A program made the position numbers and the translations under genes. Positions 25,096-33,658 of a stretch of DNA of 45,770 bases are shown here, in pieces (positions within the stretch are counted from its first letter, which is position 1; every line of letters begins with the position of its first letter). The notes below the pieces were generated by a model. It was not told where the DNA came from. It worked only from the letters and a program-made list of their open reading frames with translations, and searched no databases. Source of the stretch: Mariprofundaceae bacterium (GTDB lineage: Bacteria; Pseudomonadota; Zetaproteobacteria; Mariprofundales; Mariprofundaceae); NCBI GenBank assembly GCA_030950745.1, contig JAUZQZ010000117.1, positions 1-45,770 on the forward strand, in the 5' to 3' direction.

Positions 25096-26250
25096 CTACT
25101 CCAGGCACAGGCATGCGAGTGTGGCCACGCCTGTGGCCAGAGCAGATTCGTCTACATCAAAACAGGGGTGATGCAGGGGATAGCGTGTGGCCGGGCTACC
25201 ACCTGTTCCCAGACGCAGAAGCGTACCCGGTATCTGTTCCATAAATTCGGCGAAATCCTCTCCACCCATGGAAGGATTCTCAAGTTCAACGATGGGCGTA
25301 TCCGGTAGATATTGCGCCAGTCTGGAGCGCACTGTTTGCATGGTTTCCACGTCATTGTTCAATACGGGGATGGCCTGACGCATGTGGAATCGGGCTGTGG
25401 CGCCCCATGTTTCCGCTGTCTGGCGGATGATCCGATCCATGCGCAGGCGGATTTCCTCATGGGTTTCCGGGTGCAGTGAGCGCACCGTGCCGGAAAAGCG
25501 GGCGCAACCGGGGATGACATTGGCAGCGCTCCCCGCATGAATCTGGGCAATGGTCAATACAGCCGGATTCAAAGGATCCACGCGGCGGCTGACAATGTGG
25601 TTCAAAGCCTGAATGATATGGCTGGCGATCAGGATGACGTCGATGCATTCGTGCGGACGCGCGGCATGACCGCCCCGGCCTTCGATTTCCACATCAAACA
25701 TATCCGCTGCGGCGCACATGGTGCCATCCTTCAGTCCAAGACTCCCGGCTGGCAGATAGGGATAAACGTGCAATGCGTGAATTCGTTCAGGATGGATGAC
25801 GTTAAATATACCATCGTCCAGCATCATGCGGGCGCCCGACGCACTTTCTTCCGCCGGCTGGAAAATACAGGCGACATTAAACGGCAAATTTTCTCGCATG
25901 CCTTGCAGGATGCTGGCAGCACCATACAGCATGGCCGTGTGCGCATCGTGGCCGCAGGCATGCGTTACTTCCGCCACCGTTGAAGCGTAATCGCACGCTT
26001 TTTTACCGTCGCCAATGGGCAGGGCATCCATGTCTGCCCTGAGCGCAATCCAGGGTTTGTCTTCTGAGGCCCTGATGGATGCAAGCAACCCATGGCCGCC
26101 GATGCCGGAGCGCACGGCCATGCCTTTGCTTTCGAGCAGTCCAGCGACATGGGCGGCGGTCTTTTCTTCCTGGCCGGAGAGTTCGGGGTGGGCGTGCAAA
26201 TGGCGTCTTAAGGCAATGACATCCGGCATCACTGTTGCGACCTGGTTCAT
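25096..26250 (-). CDS. M20D-family amidohydrolase (hippurate/N-acyl-amino-acid hydrolase type)
   Basis: Zinc-dependent cytoplasmic hydrolase expected to remove acyl groups from N-acyl amino acids or similar amides. The 384-residue product shows the family order: RRHLHAHPELSGQE near residue 17, LRADMDALPI near 72, HACGHDAHTAML near 97, FQPAEESASGARMM near 130, GRGGHAARPH near 180 and MGGEDFAEFM near 345. The metal-binding Cys/His/Glu residues are intact. I chose the ATG at 26250, which gives the usual 15-residue lead to the HAHPE motif. ATGs at 26313 and 26310 overlap the end of ybdK and are alternatives. The substrate cannot be named. Confidence 0.88.
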   Translation of the reverse strand: MNQVATVMPDVIALRRHLHAHPELSGQEEKTAAHVAGLLESKGMAVRSGIGGHGLLASIRASEDKPWIALRADMDALPIGDGKKACDYASTVAEVTHACGHDAHTAMLYGAASILQGMRENLPFNVACIFQPAEESASGARMMLDDGIFNVIHPERIHALHVYPYLPAGSLGLKDGTMCAAADMFDVEIEGRGGHAARPHECIDVILIASHIIQALNHIVSRRVDPLNPAVLTIAQIHAGSAANVIPGCARFSGTVRSLHPETHEEIRLRMDRIIRQTAETWGATARFHMRQAIPVLNNDVETMQTVRSRLAQYLPDTPIVELENPSMGGEDFAEFMEQIPGTLLRLGTGGSPATRYPLHHPCFDVDESALATGVATLACLCLE

Positions 26251-26293
26251 CAGGTCTTCACCATGCTCTGAAGGTCTATTTCCTGAAGAAACC

Positions 26294-27415
26294 TTATGCT
26301 GAAGCAACATCATTCCATCCATCCTGACGCATCTGTCCAATCATGTCATCCCAGTCCGGGTACTCTTGCCGGATGCGGCGCTGGCGGTCAGCTCCATCTC
26401 CGCAGGAACGCCAATATGCCAGCCGTTCCCGGACTATCGCAATATCCTCCGTTTCGGCGCCTTGTCCGGGAAGGATATCCAGGCGTTTTTCAACCCAGTC
26501 CAGTACTGGCACAAGTTCTTCTGATTCCGGTGCAATAATGGTTGCGTTTATGCCATGACGGCATGCGCGCCAGCGGTTCTCCCGAATCAACGATGGATGT
26601 ACGCGGGGACGTGTTTCCGCATGTGCCGCCGCCATGGCTTCGGCGCGTACATAAGCAACATAGGCCACGGTATCGGCTTTCGTCGCAGGCATATCGCCGA
26701 TCCGGATTTCCAGGGTTCCGAAGTCCGGGTGCGGGCGCATTTCCCACCAGATGTCGCGTACCGAATCAATGCTTCCGGTTGTCATCAGGCGGTGCGTACA
26801 ATGTTCAAAATCCTTCCAGTCTTCAAAATAGAACGGCATTCCCCCCTGACTTAATCCCTCGAATACCTTGATGCGGCAGGATGACAACCCCGTATCATGT
26901 CTCGTCCAGTATGGCGAGTTGGCCGAGAGCGCAAGAAAGACAGGCATGACAGGCAGTAAATGGTTGAGTGCGGCAATGCAATCATCGCCACTCGGCATGC
27001 CGATATGCGCATGGATACCAAAAATATTGAAACGCCGGGCTATCCAACACAGGCGATCGACTAGACGGTGATAACGCGCATCGTCACTGACCGTCTGATC
27101 CTGCCAGCGGGAGAATGGATGGGTGCCGCTGGAAAGCAGGGCCGCATGTTGCCCTGCCAGCAGGTCGCTGACTCTTTTGTGCAATGCCTCCAGTTCGGCA
27201 ATGCAGCTTGCTGTTCCGGTATGGATTTCCGTGTTGATTTCAATGGTGGAGGTGAACAGTTCCGGTTTAATGCGTGGGGTTGCTTCAATTTGTGAGAACA
27301 GCTGCGGTGCGGCCGGAACCTGTGCGCCACTGCCAGCATCCACGGTGATCCATTCCATTTCTACACCAAGCGAGCCCAATGCAGAGGTGTGAAATGGCAG
27401 CGTAGCCGGACTCAT
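26294..27415 (-). CDS. ybdK: YbdK-type carboxylate-amine ligase (glutamate-cysteine ligase 2 family)
   Basis: A 373-residue GCS2-family ATP-dependent ligase, matching E. coli YbdK in length. YbdK has weak glutamate-cysteine ligase activity; its physiological role is uncertain. Motifs: SLGVEMEWITVD near residue 15, PELFTSTIEINTEIHTG near 50, SGTHPFSRWQDQ near 95, FGIHAHIGMPSGDD near 135 (metal/ATP His residues) and MRPHPDFGTLEIRIGD near 230. The start overlaps the TPR gene stop by 4 nt. It is co-oriented with the downstream amidohydrolase, so the two could act on related amide-linked substrates. Confidence 0.88.
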   Translation of the reverse strand: MSPATLPFHTSALGSLGVEMEWITVDAGSGAQVPAAPQLFSQIEATPRIKPELFTSTIEINTEIHTGTASCIAELEALHKRVSDLLAGQHAALLSSGTHPFSRWQDQTVSDDARYHRLVDRLCWIARRFNIFGIHAHIGMPSGDDCIAALNHLLPVMPVFLALSANSPYWTRHDTGLSSCRIKVFEGLSQGGMPFYFEDWKDFEHCTHRLMTTGSIDSVRDIWWEMRPHPDFGTLEIRIGDMPATKADTVAYVAYVRAEAMAAAHAETRPRVHPSLIRENRWRACRHGINATIIAPESEELVPVLDWVEKRLDILPGQGAETEDIAIVRERLAYWRSCGDGADRQRRIRQEYPDWDDMIGQMRQDGWNDVASA

Positions 27416-28206
27416 AGGACAGGCTCTTTCTGTTCGGCTTTTATGGTCTGCTTCATCAGGCTGGCGCGCTGATGTTTGCCAAGTGCATCCAGCATGGCAA
27501 TGATTTTTAATCGGATGGAGCGATTGATGGTACGATCTGACGACATGGATATGGCTTTCTGGTAGGCGGCCAGTGCCTGTTTTTCCTCATGGTTCTGACG
27601 CAGGATATCGCCTTCGATGTTCAGGCATGGCGCACATTCGGGTAACAGGCGTACGCCGTGTTCGGCATGGGTGACGGCGAGCCGCAGACGATGTCGGCTT
27701 GCCAGGAACCGGGCATAACGGATGTGGGCAAAGCCATTTTTACGATCTGCCTTGAGTGACCTTTGATAATATTTATCTGCTTTTTTGAATTGTTTTTGTT
27801 GTTCAGCAATGGAGGCCAGCAGGTACCAGGGAACGGCCTCTGAACGGAATTTCCGGGTGGCTTTCTCAAGCAATTGGATGGCGGATTTGCGCTTTCCCTG
27901 CTTAAGATAAATAGCACTCAGATTGGCAACGGTAGGCAGATGCCAGCCACGCTTCATATTTTCCTGATACAGGCGGATGGTCTCTTCCCGATGGCCGATG
28001 CGCATGAGCAGTATAGCAAGGTCGTAACGCGCTTCCAGATTCCTGGGGCGAATTTTTATCTCCAGTTCCAGTGACCGCCGCGCTTCGGTTTCAAAACCGG
28101 ACTCGAGAAGACGTTGTGCTGCTTCAAAGTGCGTTTCAGCCCATACCGCCGCCGGAATCAGACACAGGCAGACGAAAAGAATTGTCTTAGCGGCGTGCGG
28201 GAGCAA
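27412..28206 (-). CDS. Secreted TPR-repeat protein
   Basis: A 264-residue protein with a signal peptide (about 1-23, ending VWA) and about five to six tetratricopeptide repeats (about 25-255), seen as repeated A-x6-G/Y-x3-A helical patterns such as YDLAILLMRIG, LSAIYLKQGK and YARFLASRHR. It is likely periplasmic and a protein-protein adaptor. It overlaps mlaD by 20 nt and ybdK by 4 nt. Its place after mlaE-mlaF-mlaD, where mlaC and mlaB occur in many proteobacteria, suggests a link to lipid transport, but nothing in the sequence proves this. Confidence 0.8.
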   Translation of the reverse strand: MLPHAAKTILFVCLCLIPAAVWAETHFEAAQRLLESGFETEARRSLELEIKIRPRNLEARYDLAILLMRIGHREETIRLYQENMKRGWHLPTVANLSAIYLKQGKRKSAIQLLEKATRKFRSEAVPWYLLASIAEQQKQFKKADKYYQRSLKADRKNGFAHIRYARFLASRHRLRLAVTHAEHGVRLLPECAPCLNIEGDILRQNHEEKQALAAYQKAISMSSDRTINRSIRLKIIAMLDALGKHQRASLMKQTIKAEQKEPVL

Positions 28207-29080
28207 GGCCCATCTGGCCGGTTGAAAGCATCATTTCTTCCATTTTTCTCTGCCTGGCACGGGGAGAAGGTGGCACTTCCTTTTGTTTGTTCATCAGTTT
28301 CCACGGATTACGGCGCAGGTCATCGGACAACGCCTCCAGATTTTCGGCAGTCTTGCGGAATTCGAAAATCATACGATAAATATTTTCACGGTTGCCCACA
28401 AGAAGGCCATCAAGATCATGGAAGGATTTCTCCCCTGCGCTGAAGAAGCCCTCGCTCGCTTTCACCGCTTTGGGCAGGCGTTTGAAGGCATGCTGAACGT
28501 CTGCCAGTGTGCCCGGCAATTGTTTCTTCATGGAATTACTGACATCACTCAGGTTACGAAGGGTATTGTGAAGATTACCGCGATTCTCATCCAGTATGAC
28601 AGCGAGCGTATTAACGGCTCGTTTGCCAACTATGGTGAGTTGGTGAATATCATCGGCAATGGAGCCAGCTCTGGCAATCAGAACATCCAGATTTCCGCTT
28701 GGTACTGTAGGGATTCGTTTTCCCGGTGGCAGCGGCTTCGTATCCTTCGGATCGGCGTTCAGGGCAATAAACTTTTCACCCATAAGCCCCCCGCCAGCAA
28801 GTGATGCGCGTGTGGAAGCGGGAAGCGTGATGCCCTGGTTCAGGTGCATGCGCACAAGAGCGCGGTTGTCCTCCAGCGTAATCGATGCCACGCTGCCGAC
28901 CCGGACGCCCGCCAGACGTACCGGTGTTTGCTCTTCCAGACCGCTCACGTCGCTAAACATAGCCTCTACGATTGTCCCGTCATTGCCGAACATGTGAATC
29001 CGGCCAATCTTGGCGCTCAACAGACCCAGTACCAGCACGCTAATCAGGACAAAAGCCCCCAGTCTGGCTTGTGCGTTCAT
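28187..29080 (-). CDS. mlaD: MlaD-like MCE-domain lipid-transport protein
   Basis: Inner-membrane-anchored periplasmic protein that forms the lipid-conducting MCE ring on the MlaFE transporter. The 297-residue protein has an N-terminal transmembrane helix (about 6-25), an MCE domain (about 36-115) with FSDVSGLEEQTPVRLAGVRVG and GLMGEKFIAL, and a long helical C-terminal part (about 140-285). It is longer than E. coli MlaD (about 183 residues), closer to MCE proteins that form helical tunnels. It lies 19 bp after mlaF and overlaps the TPR gene. No MlaC or MlaB is present. Confidence 0.87.
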   Translation of the reverse strand: MNAQARLGAFVLISVLVLGLLSAKIGRIHMFGNDGTIVEAMFSDVSGLEEQTPVRLAGVRVGSVASITLEDNRALVRMHLNQGITLPASTRASLAGGGLMGEKFIALNADPKDTKPLPPGKRIPTVPSGNLDVLIARAGSIADDIHQLTIVGKRAVNTLAVILDENRGNLHNTLRNLSDVSNSMKKQLPGTLADVQHAFKRLPKAVKASEGFFSAGEKSFHDLDGLLVGNRENIYRMIFEFRKTAENLEALSDDLRRNPWKLMNKQKEVPPSPRARQRKMEEMMLSTGQMGLAPARR

Positions 29081-29099
29081 GACGATATCTCTTTATACA

Positions 29100-29861
29100 T
29101 CATCCCTCCAGCACATGAATCGGACCATCGGCCCGGCCTTCGACAAACTGCCGAACCGCAGGATCCTGACACGAGTCTAGTTCATTTGGCGATAAAATCC
29201 GATGAATCTTACCATCCATCAGCATGGCAATGCGGTCACCAAAGCGCCGGGCCAGTGTCATGTTGTGTGCAATGGTAAATGAGGTGACCTGGAATTCCTT
29301 ATGTAGTCGCAGCATAAGCTGGGTGATGGCATCGGACATAATGGGGTCCAGGCCTGCCAGGGGCTCATCGTAAAATACCATTTCCGGTTTGTGACAGATG
29401 GCACGTGCAAATCCTGCTCGCTTGGTCATGCCGCCGGAAAGTTCAGCTGGCATGACATCCTCCGTGCCTGGAAGCCCGACCATCTCCAGTACATGACTGG
29501 CCCGCTTTCTCGCTTCTTTTTTGCTTATGCCTTGCCGTAGCAGAGCAAACGCGACATTTTCCCATACAGGCAATGAGTCAAACATGGCGGAGCCCTGAAA
29601 TACCATACCGATACGCCGCATACGCTCCAGTTGTTCTCTTTCGGGCAGGGTGCACCAGTCTTCTCCATCCACCAGTATCTGACCTTCATCCGGTTTGAGC
29701 AGCCCGAGCATGCATTTCATCAGTACGCTCTTGCCAGTGCCGGAAAGCCCGATAATTACCATGGATTCACCCGGCATGACATCCAGACTCACGTTATCAA
29801 GCACTACCTTGCTATTGAAGCACTTCCTTACACCGCAGACCTGAATTTTTGGTGTATTCAT
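29100..29861 (-). CDS. mlaF: MlaF-type ABC transporter ATP-binding protein
   Basis: ATPase of the Mla/Mkl-type phospholipid transporter. The 253-residue protein has Walker A GLSGTGKS near residue 41, the signature LSGGMTKRAGFARAI near 142, Walker B MVFYDEPLAGLDP near 163, and a switch His in IAHNM. The ATG at 29861 overlaps the mlaE stop by 4 nt (ATGA), so I prefer it to upstream in-frame ATGs at 29873 and 29969 that lie inside mlaE. The FVEGRADGPI C-terminus is typical of MlaF. Confidence 0.93.
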   Translation of the reverse strand: MNTPKIQVCGVRKCFNSKVVLDNVSLDVMPGESMVIIGLSGTGKSVLMKCMLGLLKPDEGQILVDGEDWCTLPEREQLERMRRIGMVFQGSAMFDSLPVWENVAFALLRQGISKKEARKRASHVLEMVGLPGTEDVMPAELSGGMTKRAGFARAICHKPEMVFYDEPLAGLDPIMSDAITQLMLRLHKEFQVTSFTIAHNMTLARRFGDRIAMLMDGKIHRILSPNELDSCQDPAVRQFVEGRADGPIHVLEG

Positions 29862-30628
29862 CGGAACATCCATGCCGTAAGGATATAGTCGAAAACCAGA
29901 ATACTCATGGCGCTGACCACCACAGCTCTTGTGGTTGCGCGTCCCACACCCTGCGCGCCACCACTGCAATTAAATCCTTCTGAACAGCTTACAATACCGA
30001 TAATGCCGCCAAAAACCGCTGCTTTTATGAGTCCCGAATACAGATCGTTCAATTTAAGAAATGTGGTTGAATTCTCGATATATACGGCAGGTGTCTGGTC
30101 AAGAAAAGACACGCTGATGATATATCCGCCGAACATACCAATGGCATCCGCCAGCGCCACCAGCAAAGGCATCATGAGTACGACCGCAAAAAAGCGGGGC
30201 ATGATGAGGTAACGGAAGGGATCCGTGGAAAGTGTCCACAAGGCATCAATCTGTTCGGAAACACGCATGGTTCCCAGTTCGGCGGCAAACGAAGCGCCAA
30301 CCCGGCCAGCGACCATCAGACCCACCAGCACAGGCCCCAGTTCCCGCAGCATGGACAGGGATACGACCGTCGCCACCATACTTTCCGCACCAAAACGGTG
30401 GAATCCAACATAGGATTGCAGGGCCAGCACCATGCCGGTGAACAGGGCGGTCAACAATACGACCGGCAGTGATTGTACGCCGACTTCTTCGGCCTGCTGC
30501 AAAAACAGTTTCGGATACCACGGCGGGGAAGCCATGCTGCGAACCACTTTTAACAGAGTACTGGCATACGCGCCGGAGTGCATGAATGCAGCTTCCAGCA
30601 AACAACCAATACTCTGAAGGAATTTCAC
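29858..30628 (-). CDS. mlaE: MlaE-type ABC transporter permease
   Basis: Inner-membrane permease of the Mla lipid-transport system. The 256-residue protein has about five to six hydrophobic segments and the family motifs FTGMVLALQSYVGFHRFGAE near residue 63, RELGPVLVGLMVAGRVGASFAAELGTM near 94, and EQIDALWTLSTDP near 123. Its start overlaps the alr stop by 4 nt and its end overlaps mlaF by 4 nt, so all three are translationally linked. Together with MlaF and MlaD it forms the core transporter. Confidence 0.94.
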   Translation of the reverse strand: MKFLQSIGCLLEAAFMHSGAYASTLLKVVRSMASPPWYPKLFLQQAEEVGVQSLPVVLLTALFTGMVLALQSYVGFHRFGAESMVATVVSLSMLRELGPVLVGLMVAGRVGASFAAELGTMRVSEQIDALWTLSTDPFRYLIMPRFFAVVLMMPLLVALADAIGMFGGYIISVSFLDQTPAVYIENSTTFLKLNDLYSGLIKAAVFGGIIGIVSCSEGFNCSGGAQGVGRATTRAVVVSAMSILVFDYILTAWMFR

Positions 30629-31704
30629 ATTACCGCCTTACGCATGACACGTTCCCCCACGCCGGTAAATAACTCATATGCAATCGTTCCAGCTTGCCGC
30701 GCCACATCCACGACAGGTATGGCCTCTCCCCAGAATTCAACTGTATCGTTGGAGGCAAGAGAGACATGACTGGCATCCAGAAGACAGTAATCCATGCATA
30801 TGCGGCCTACGACAGGGAGTATAGCATTTTTATCCTGTGTGTTCGTGGGCATGGCCATGCCACGATTGGAGAGGCTACGTGGCAGACCATCGGCATAACC
30901 CAGCGCGGCAACAGCGATGCGCATATCCTTCGATGCGGTATAGTCCGCACCATACGAGATACTTTCCCCTTTGCGCACCGTGCGCACTTGCATGATCCGG
31001 CTGGTTAGCTGCATAACGGGTTGTAGGCCGAGCGGATAGTTTCTTACCGGCTCCGCGCCATACAGCGCAATGCCGGGGCGTACGGTGTTCATGGTATATT
31101 CCGGCATTGTTATCAACCCGGCGCTGTTCAGGAGCGAAGCAGGCATGGGTTCGGGCAGGGCCGCCAGATATTGCTGAAAGGCTTTAACCTGTTGATGGTT
31201 GAGTGGATGATCCGGTATATCGGCGCAGGCCAGGTGACTCATGATACCTGCAATAGCAATGTCTTGCTTCCGGCAGGTTGCGAACATTTGCATCACATCC
31301 TCGCAGCCCAGCCTTTTCATGCCCGTATCCACCTTCAGCCAGACTTGGCCCGTGAATGATGCGTTTCTGAGTGCATTAATCTGCCATGCTTCGGCCACAA
31401 CCGGAGTAAGGGCGAATTCCAAGCATAAAGCAGCATCTTCGGCATCGAATATGCCTGAAAGAACCACGATGTCGGGCCTGCTCCCGAGGATGCGTCGCAG
31501 TCGAAAGCCTTCTCCGGCATCGGTGACGGCAAAGGACTGACAGCCTTCATCCAGCAAGGTTGGCGCAATTAAATCAAGTCCGTGACCGTAGGCATTGGCC
31601 TTAATTACGGCCATGACTGCCGCATTCCCTGCTTTTTCTTTCAGTACACGGTAGTTATGGCGCAGGTGATTAAGATGGATGTTGGCAATGGCGGGACGGC
31701 TCAT
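30625..31704 (-). CDS. alr: Alanine racemase
   Basis: PLP enzyme that interconverts L- and D-alanine for peptidoglycan synthesis. The 359-residue protein carries the PLP Lys in AVIKANAYGHG (near residue 34) and the catalytic Tyr in ESISYGADYTA (near 248). Other family motifs are KVDTGMKRLG and RICMDYCLLD. It starts 24 bp after the dnaB stop and overlaps mlaE by 4 nt. The dnaB-alr order is common in proteobacteria. Confidence 0.95.
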   Translation of the reverse strand: MSRPAIANIHLNHLRHNYRVLKEKAGNAAVMAVIKANAYGHGLDLIAPTLLDEGCQSFAVTDAGEGFRLRRILGSRPDIVVLSGIFDAEDAALCLEFALTPVVAEAWQINALRNASFTGQVWLKVDTGMKRLGCEDVMQMFATCRKQDIAIAGIMSHLACADIPDHPLNHQQVKAFQQYLAALPEPMPASLLNSAGLITMPEYTMNTVRPGIALYGAEPVRNYPLGLQPVMQLTSRIMQVRTVRKGESISYGADYTASKDMRIAVAALGYADGLPRSLSNRGMAMPTNTQDKNAILPVVGRICMDYCLLDASHVSLASNDTVEFWGEAIPVVDVARQAGTIAYELFTGVGERVMRKAVM

Positions 31705-31728
31705 TCCCCCAGTGTCGCCTACGGTTGG

Positions 31729-33021
31729 CTAATCGTCAAAACCCGCACGCGAAGCGTGGCTCTCAAAACGGGTATATTCGTGCAGGAATGTGAGGCTTAC
31801 GGCACCTGTAGGACCGTTGCGTTGCTTGGCAATAATGAGTTCAGCCAAGCCTTCATTTTCCGGTTTTTTATTGTACACCTCATCTCGGTAAATAAATGCA
31901 ATGACATCCGCATCCTGTTCAATGGCGCCGGACTCACGCAGGTCAGACATCATGGGCCGTTTATCAGCGCGTGATTCCAGTGAACGGTTGAGCTGGGACA
32001 GGGCAATGACCGGTACCTCCAGTTCCTTGGCCAGCCCCTTGAGTGACCGTGTAATTTCGCTAATCTCCTGTTCACGCCGTTCGGCATTACGGCGTCCGCT
32101 CATCAACTGCAGATAATCGATAATAATCAAATCAAGGCCGCCCGCCTCTTTTTTCAGGCGGCGGCATTTGGATCGCAATTCAAGCACGGAAATGGCAGGC
32201 GTGTCGTCAATGAAAATTGGTGATTCGGCCAGAGCGCCAGAATGCGCGGCGAGCTTGCGCCAGTCCTCGGCGGAGAATCGTCCTGTGCGTAGCAGTTTCA
32301 TGTTGACGCGGGCTTCACTTGCCAGCATGCGCAGGGCGATCTGTTGGCAGGACATTTCCAGTGAGAATACCGCAACCGCCCTGGCATCTTCGGTTTCCAT
32401 GGCTGCATTACGGGCAAGATTCATAGCAAATGCAGTTTTACCCATGCTGGGGCGTCCGGCAATAATGATGAGATCGTTTCGCTGCATTCCGGATGTGATT
32501 TCGTCCAGGTCGGAAAAGCCGGTGGGGATGCCTGTAATAGCCTTCTTTTCGGCATAGCGCTTTTCCAGCTGATGGTAGCCTTCCACCATCAGATCGCTCA
32601 TTTTACTGAAGGTGGGGCGCGAACGGCTGAATTTTTCTGCTACGGCCAGCACGTCCATTTCTGCCTTATCCAGATGTTCGCCGACATCCAGCCCCGGTTG
32701 TTCGTAAACATTCTGTGAAACACCGGAACATACATTCAGCAATTCACGCAGCACGGCGCGTTCCCGCACGATATGGCCATAATGATTGACATTGGCAGCG
32801 GTAGGAATGGCGCTGATCAACTCGCCGAGATAACCCTCGCCGCCACAAGCGTCCAGTTGGCTGCGTTGCTCCAGATAATCCTTGACGGTGAGCGCATCCA
32901 CCGGTTGGCCCTTGCCTGCCAGTTCCTGCATGGCGTTGAAAATTAAACGATGGCGTTCTGCGTAGAAATGTTCAGGCAGAAGGCTTCCTTCCAACCGTTC
33001 CAGCGCTTCGGGGTCGAGCAT
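31729..33021 (-). CDS. dnaB: Replicative DNA helicase DnaB, 5' end disrupted
   Basis: Hexameric 5'-3' helicase of the replication fork. The 430-residue frame from ATG 33021 holds the end of the N-terminal collar domain, Walker A (AGRPSMGKTAF, near residue 186), Walker B (IIDYLQLM, near 298), SQLNRSLE and the DLRESGAIEQDAD motif. It lacks about 30 expected N-terminal residues. These are encoded just upstream in the same frame (HVPPHALDAELAVLG) but are cut off by a TGA at 33025-33027, where DnaB has a conserved Gly. Further upstream a 95-bp inverted-repeat element interrupts the original start region. GGGGTG lies about 6 nt before the ATG at 33021, so internal initiation is plausible. No other stop interrupts the gene. 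Confidence 0.9.
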   Translation of the reverse strand: MLDPEALERLEGSLLPEHFYAERHRLIFNAMQELAGKGQPVDALTVKDYLEQRSQLDACGGEGYLGELISAIPTAANVNHYGHIVRERAVLRELLNVCSGVSQNVYEQPGLDVGEHLDKAEMDVLAVAEKFSRSRPTFSKMSDLMVEGYHQLEKRYAEKKAITGIPTGFSDLDEITSGMQRNDLIIIAGRPSMGKTAFAMNLARNAAMETEDARAVAVFSLEMSCQQIALRMLASEARVNMKLLRTGRFSAEDWRKLAAHSGALAESPIFIDDTPAISVLELRSKCRRLKKEAGGLDLIIIDYLQLMSGRRNAERREQEISEITRSLKGLAKELEVPVIALSQLNRSLESRADKRPMMSDLRESGAIEQDADVIAFIYRDEVYNKKPENEGLAELIIAKQRNGPTGAVSLTFLHEYTRFESHASRAGFDD

Positions 33022-33027
33022 GATTCA

Positions 33028-33102
33028 CCCCAGCACCGCAAGCTCGGCATCGAGCGCATGCGGCGGAACGTGCTCCCGGATGGAGGTAGGGCTCAATCCC
33101 AT
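33028..33102 (-). pseudogene. dnaB: Detached N-terminal codons of dnaB, started from a MITE-borne ATG
   Basis: In the dnaB frame, an ATG at 33102 inside the inverted-repeat element begins a 25-codon frame: MGLSPT, then SIREHVPPHALDAELAVLG, then TGA. The part from SIRE onward matches the first helix of the DnaB N-terminal domain (PPHSIEAEQSVLGG in E. coli, from memory). A GAGGAG sequence 10-15 nt upstream of the ATG, also in the element, could serve as ribosome-binding site. Reading through or re-initiating past the TGA would give nearly full-length DnaB. Confidence 0.75.
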
Positions 33103-33182
33103 AAATTCGTTACTCCTCAGCGAGGCTGGACGGGATGTGTGGCAAGGCTCTGAGAAGCAACGAATTTATGGGATTGAGCCCT
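33088..33182. mobile_element. 95-bp MITE-like element inside the 5' end of dnaB
   Basis: Perfect 24-bp terminal inverted repeats (33088-33111 and 33159-33182; AGGGCTCAATCCCATAAATT is the outer part) continue inward with mismatches. GGT flanks both ends (33085-33087 and 33183-33185), a likely 3-bp target duplication. Removing the element and one GGT joins a GTG at 33212, which overlaps the rplI stop as GTGA, in frame to the dnaB N-terminus. No protein is encoded. Confidence 0.85.
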
Positions 33183-33212
33183 GGTTCGGAGGGGGGTTAT
33201 CTTTTGGGTCAC
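33183..33212 (-). pseudogene. dnaB: Original dnaB start codon and first ten codons, separated by the element
   Basis: GTG at 33212 overlaps the rplI stop (GTGA), the same coupling style seen across this operon. It is followed by codons for TQKITPLRT up to the GGT duplication. In the reconstructed empty site these join directly to TSIREHVPPHALDAE. This supports insertion of the 95-bp element into a coding dnaB rather than into a spacer. Confidence 0.65.
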
Positions 33213-33658
33213 ACGTTTTCGGATTCGACCATCAGGGTGAGATCGGCGGTAACATCCGGGTGTAAACGTACGCGGAAAGGATGTTCGCCCACCATCTTGA
33301 TAGCATCATCAAGGATAACTTGCCGTCGCTCCACTTCATGGCCGGCTTCACCCAGCAGGTCAGCCAGTTCATGCGTGGAAACTGAACCGTACAGGTGTTC
33401 ACCATCCGAGGTGGCGCGGGTAATGGAAAGGCTTAAGCCCGCAAGTTTTTTGGCCAATACCTGCGCATGCCCCAGCGCATCGAGCTGTTGCTCTTCAAGT
33501 TGTTTGCGGCGGCGTTCAAACACCTTGCGGTTGGCTGCATTTGCCAGTGTCGCCTTTCCCCTCGGTAACAGGAAGTTACGTCCATAGCCAGACTTAACGG
33601 TGACTTCATCGCCAACATTTCCAAGTCTTTCCACACGTTCCAGAAGAATTAATTGCAT
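33209..33658 (-). CDS. rplI: 50S ribosomal protein L9
   Basis: Large-subunit protein at the base of the L1 stalk. The 149-residue product has the N-terminal MQLILLERVERLGNVGDEVTVKSGYGRNFLLP domain signature (residues 1-32), a long connecting helix (about 40-75) and the C-terminal domain with GEHLYGSVSTHELA. Two ATGs stand in tandem; I chose the second (33658), 6 nt from GGAGG and overlapping the upstream stop by one base. The stop overlaps the reconstructed original dnaB GTG. Confidence 0.96.
   Translation of the reverse strand: MQLILLERVERLGNVGDEVTVKSGYGRNFLLPRGKATLANAANRKVFERRRKQLEEQQLDALGHAQVLAKKLAGLSLSITRATSDGEHLYGSVSTHELADLLGEAGHEVERRQVILDDAIKMVGEHPFRVRLHPDVTADLTLMVESENV

Noticed and set aside
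33025-33027. UGA recoded as glycine across the genome (alternative code)
   Set aside because: Several genes here end in TGA at normal C-termini (for example rplI, alr, mlaE, aroE), and no other family-matched gene in the window has an in-frame TGA. Any recoding would have to be local.
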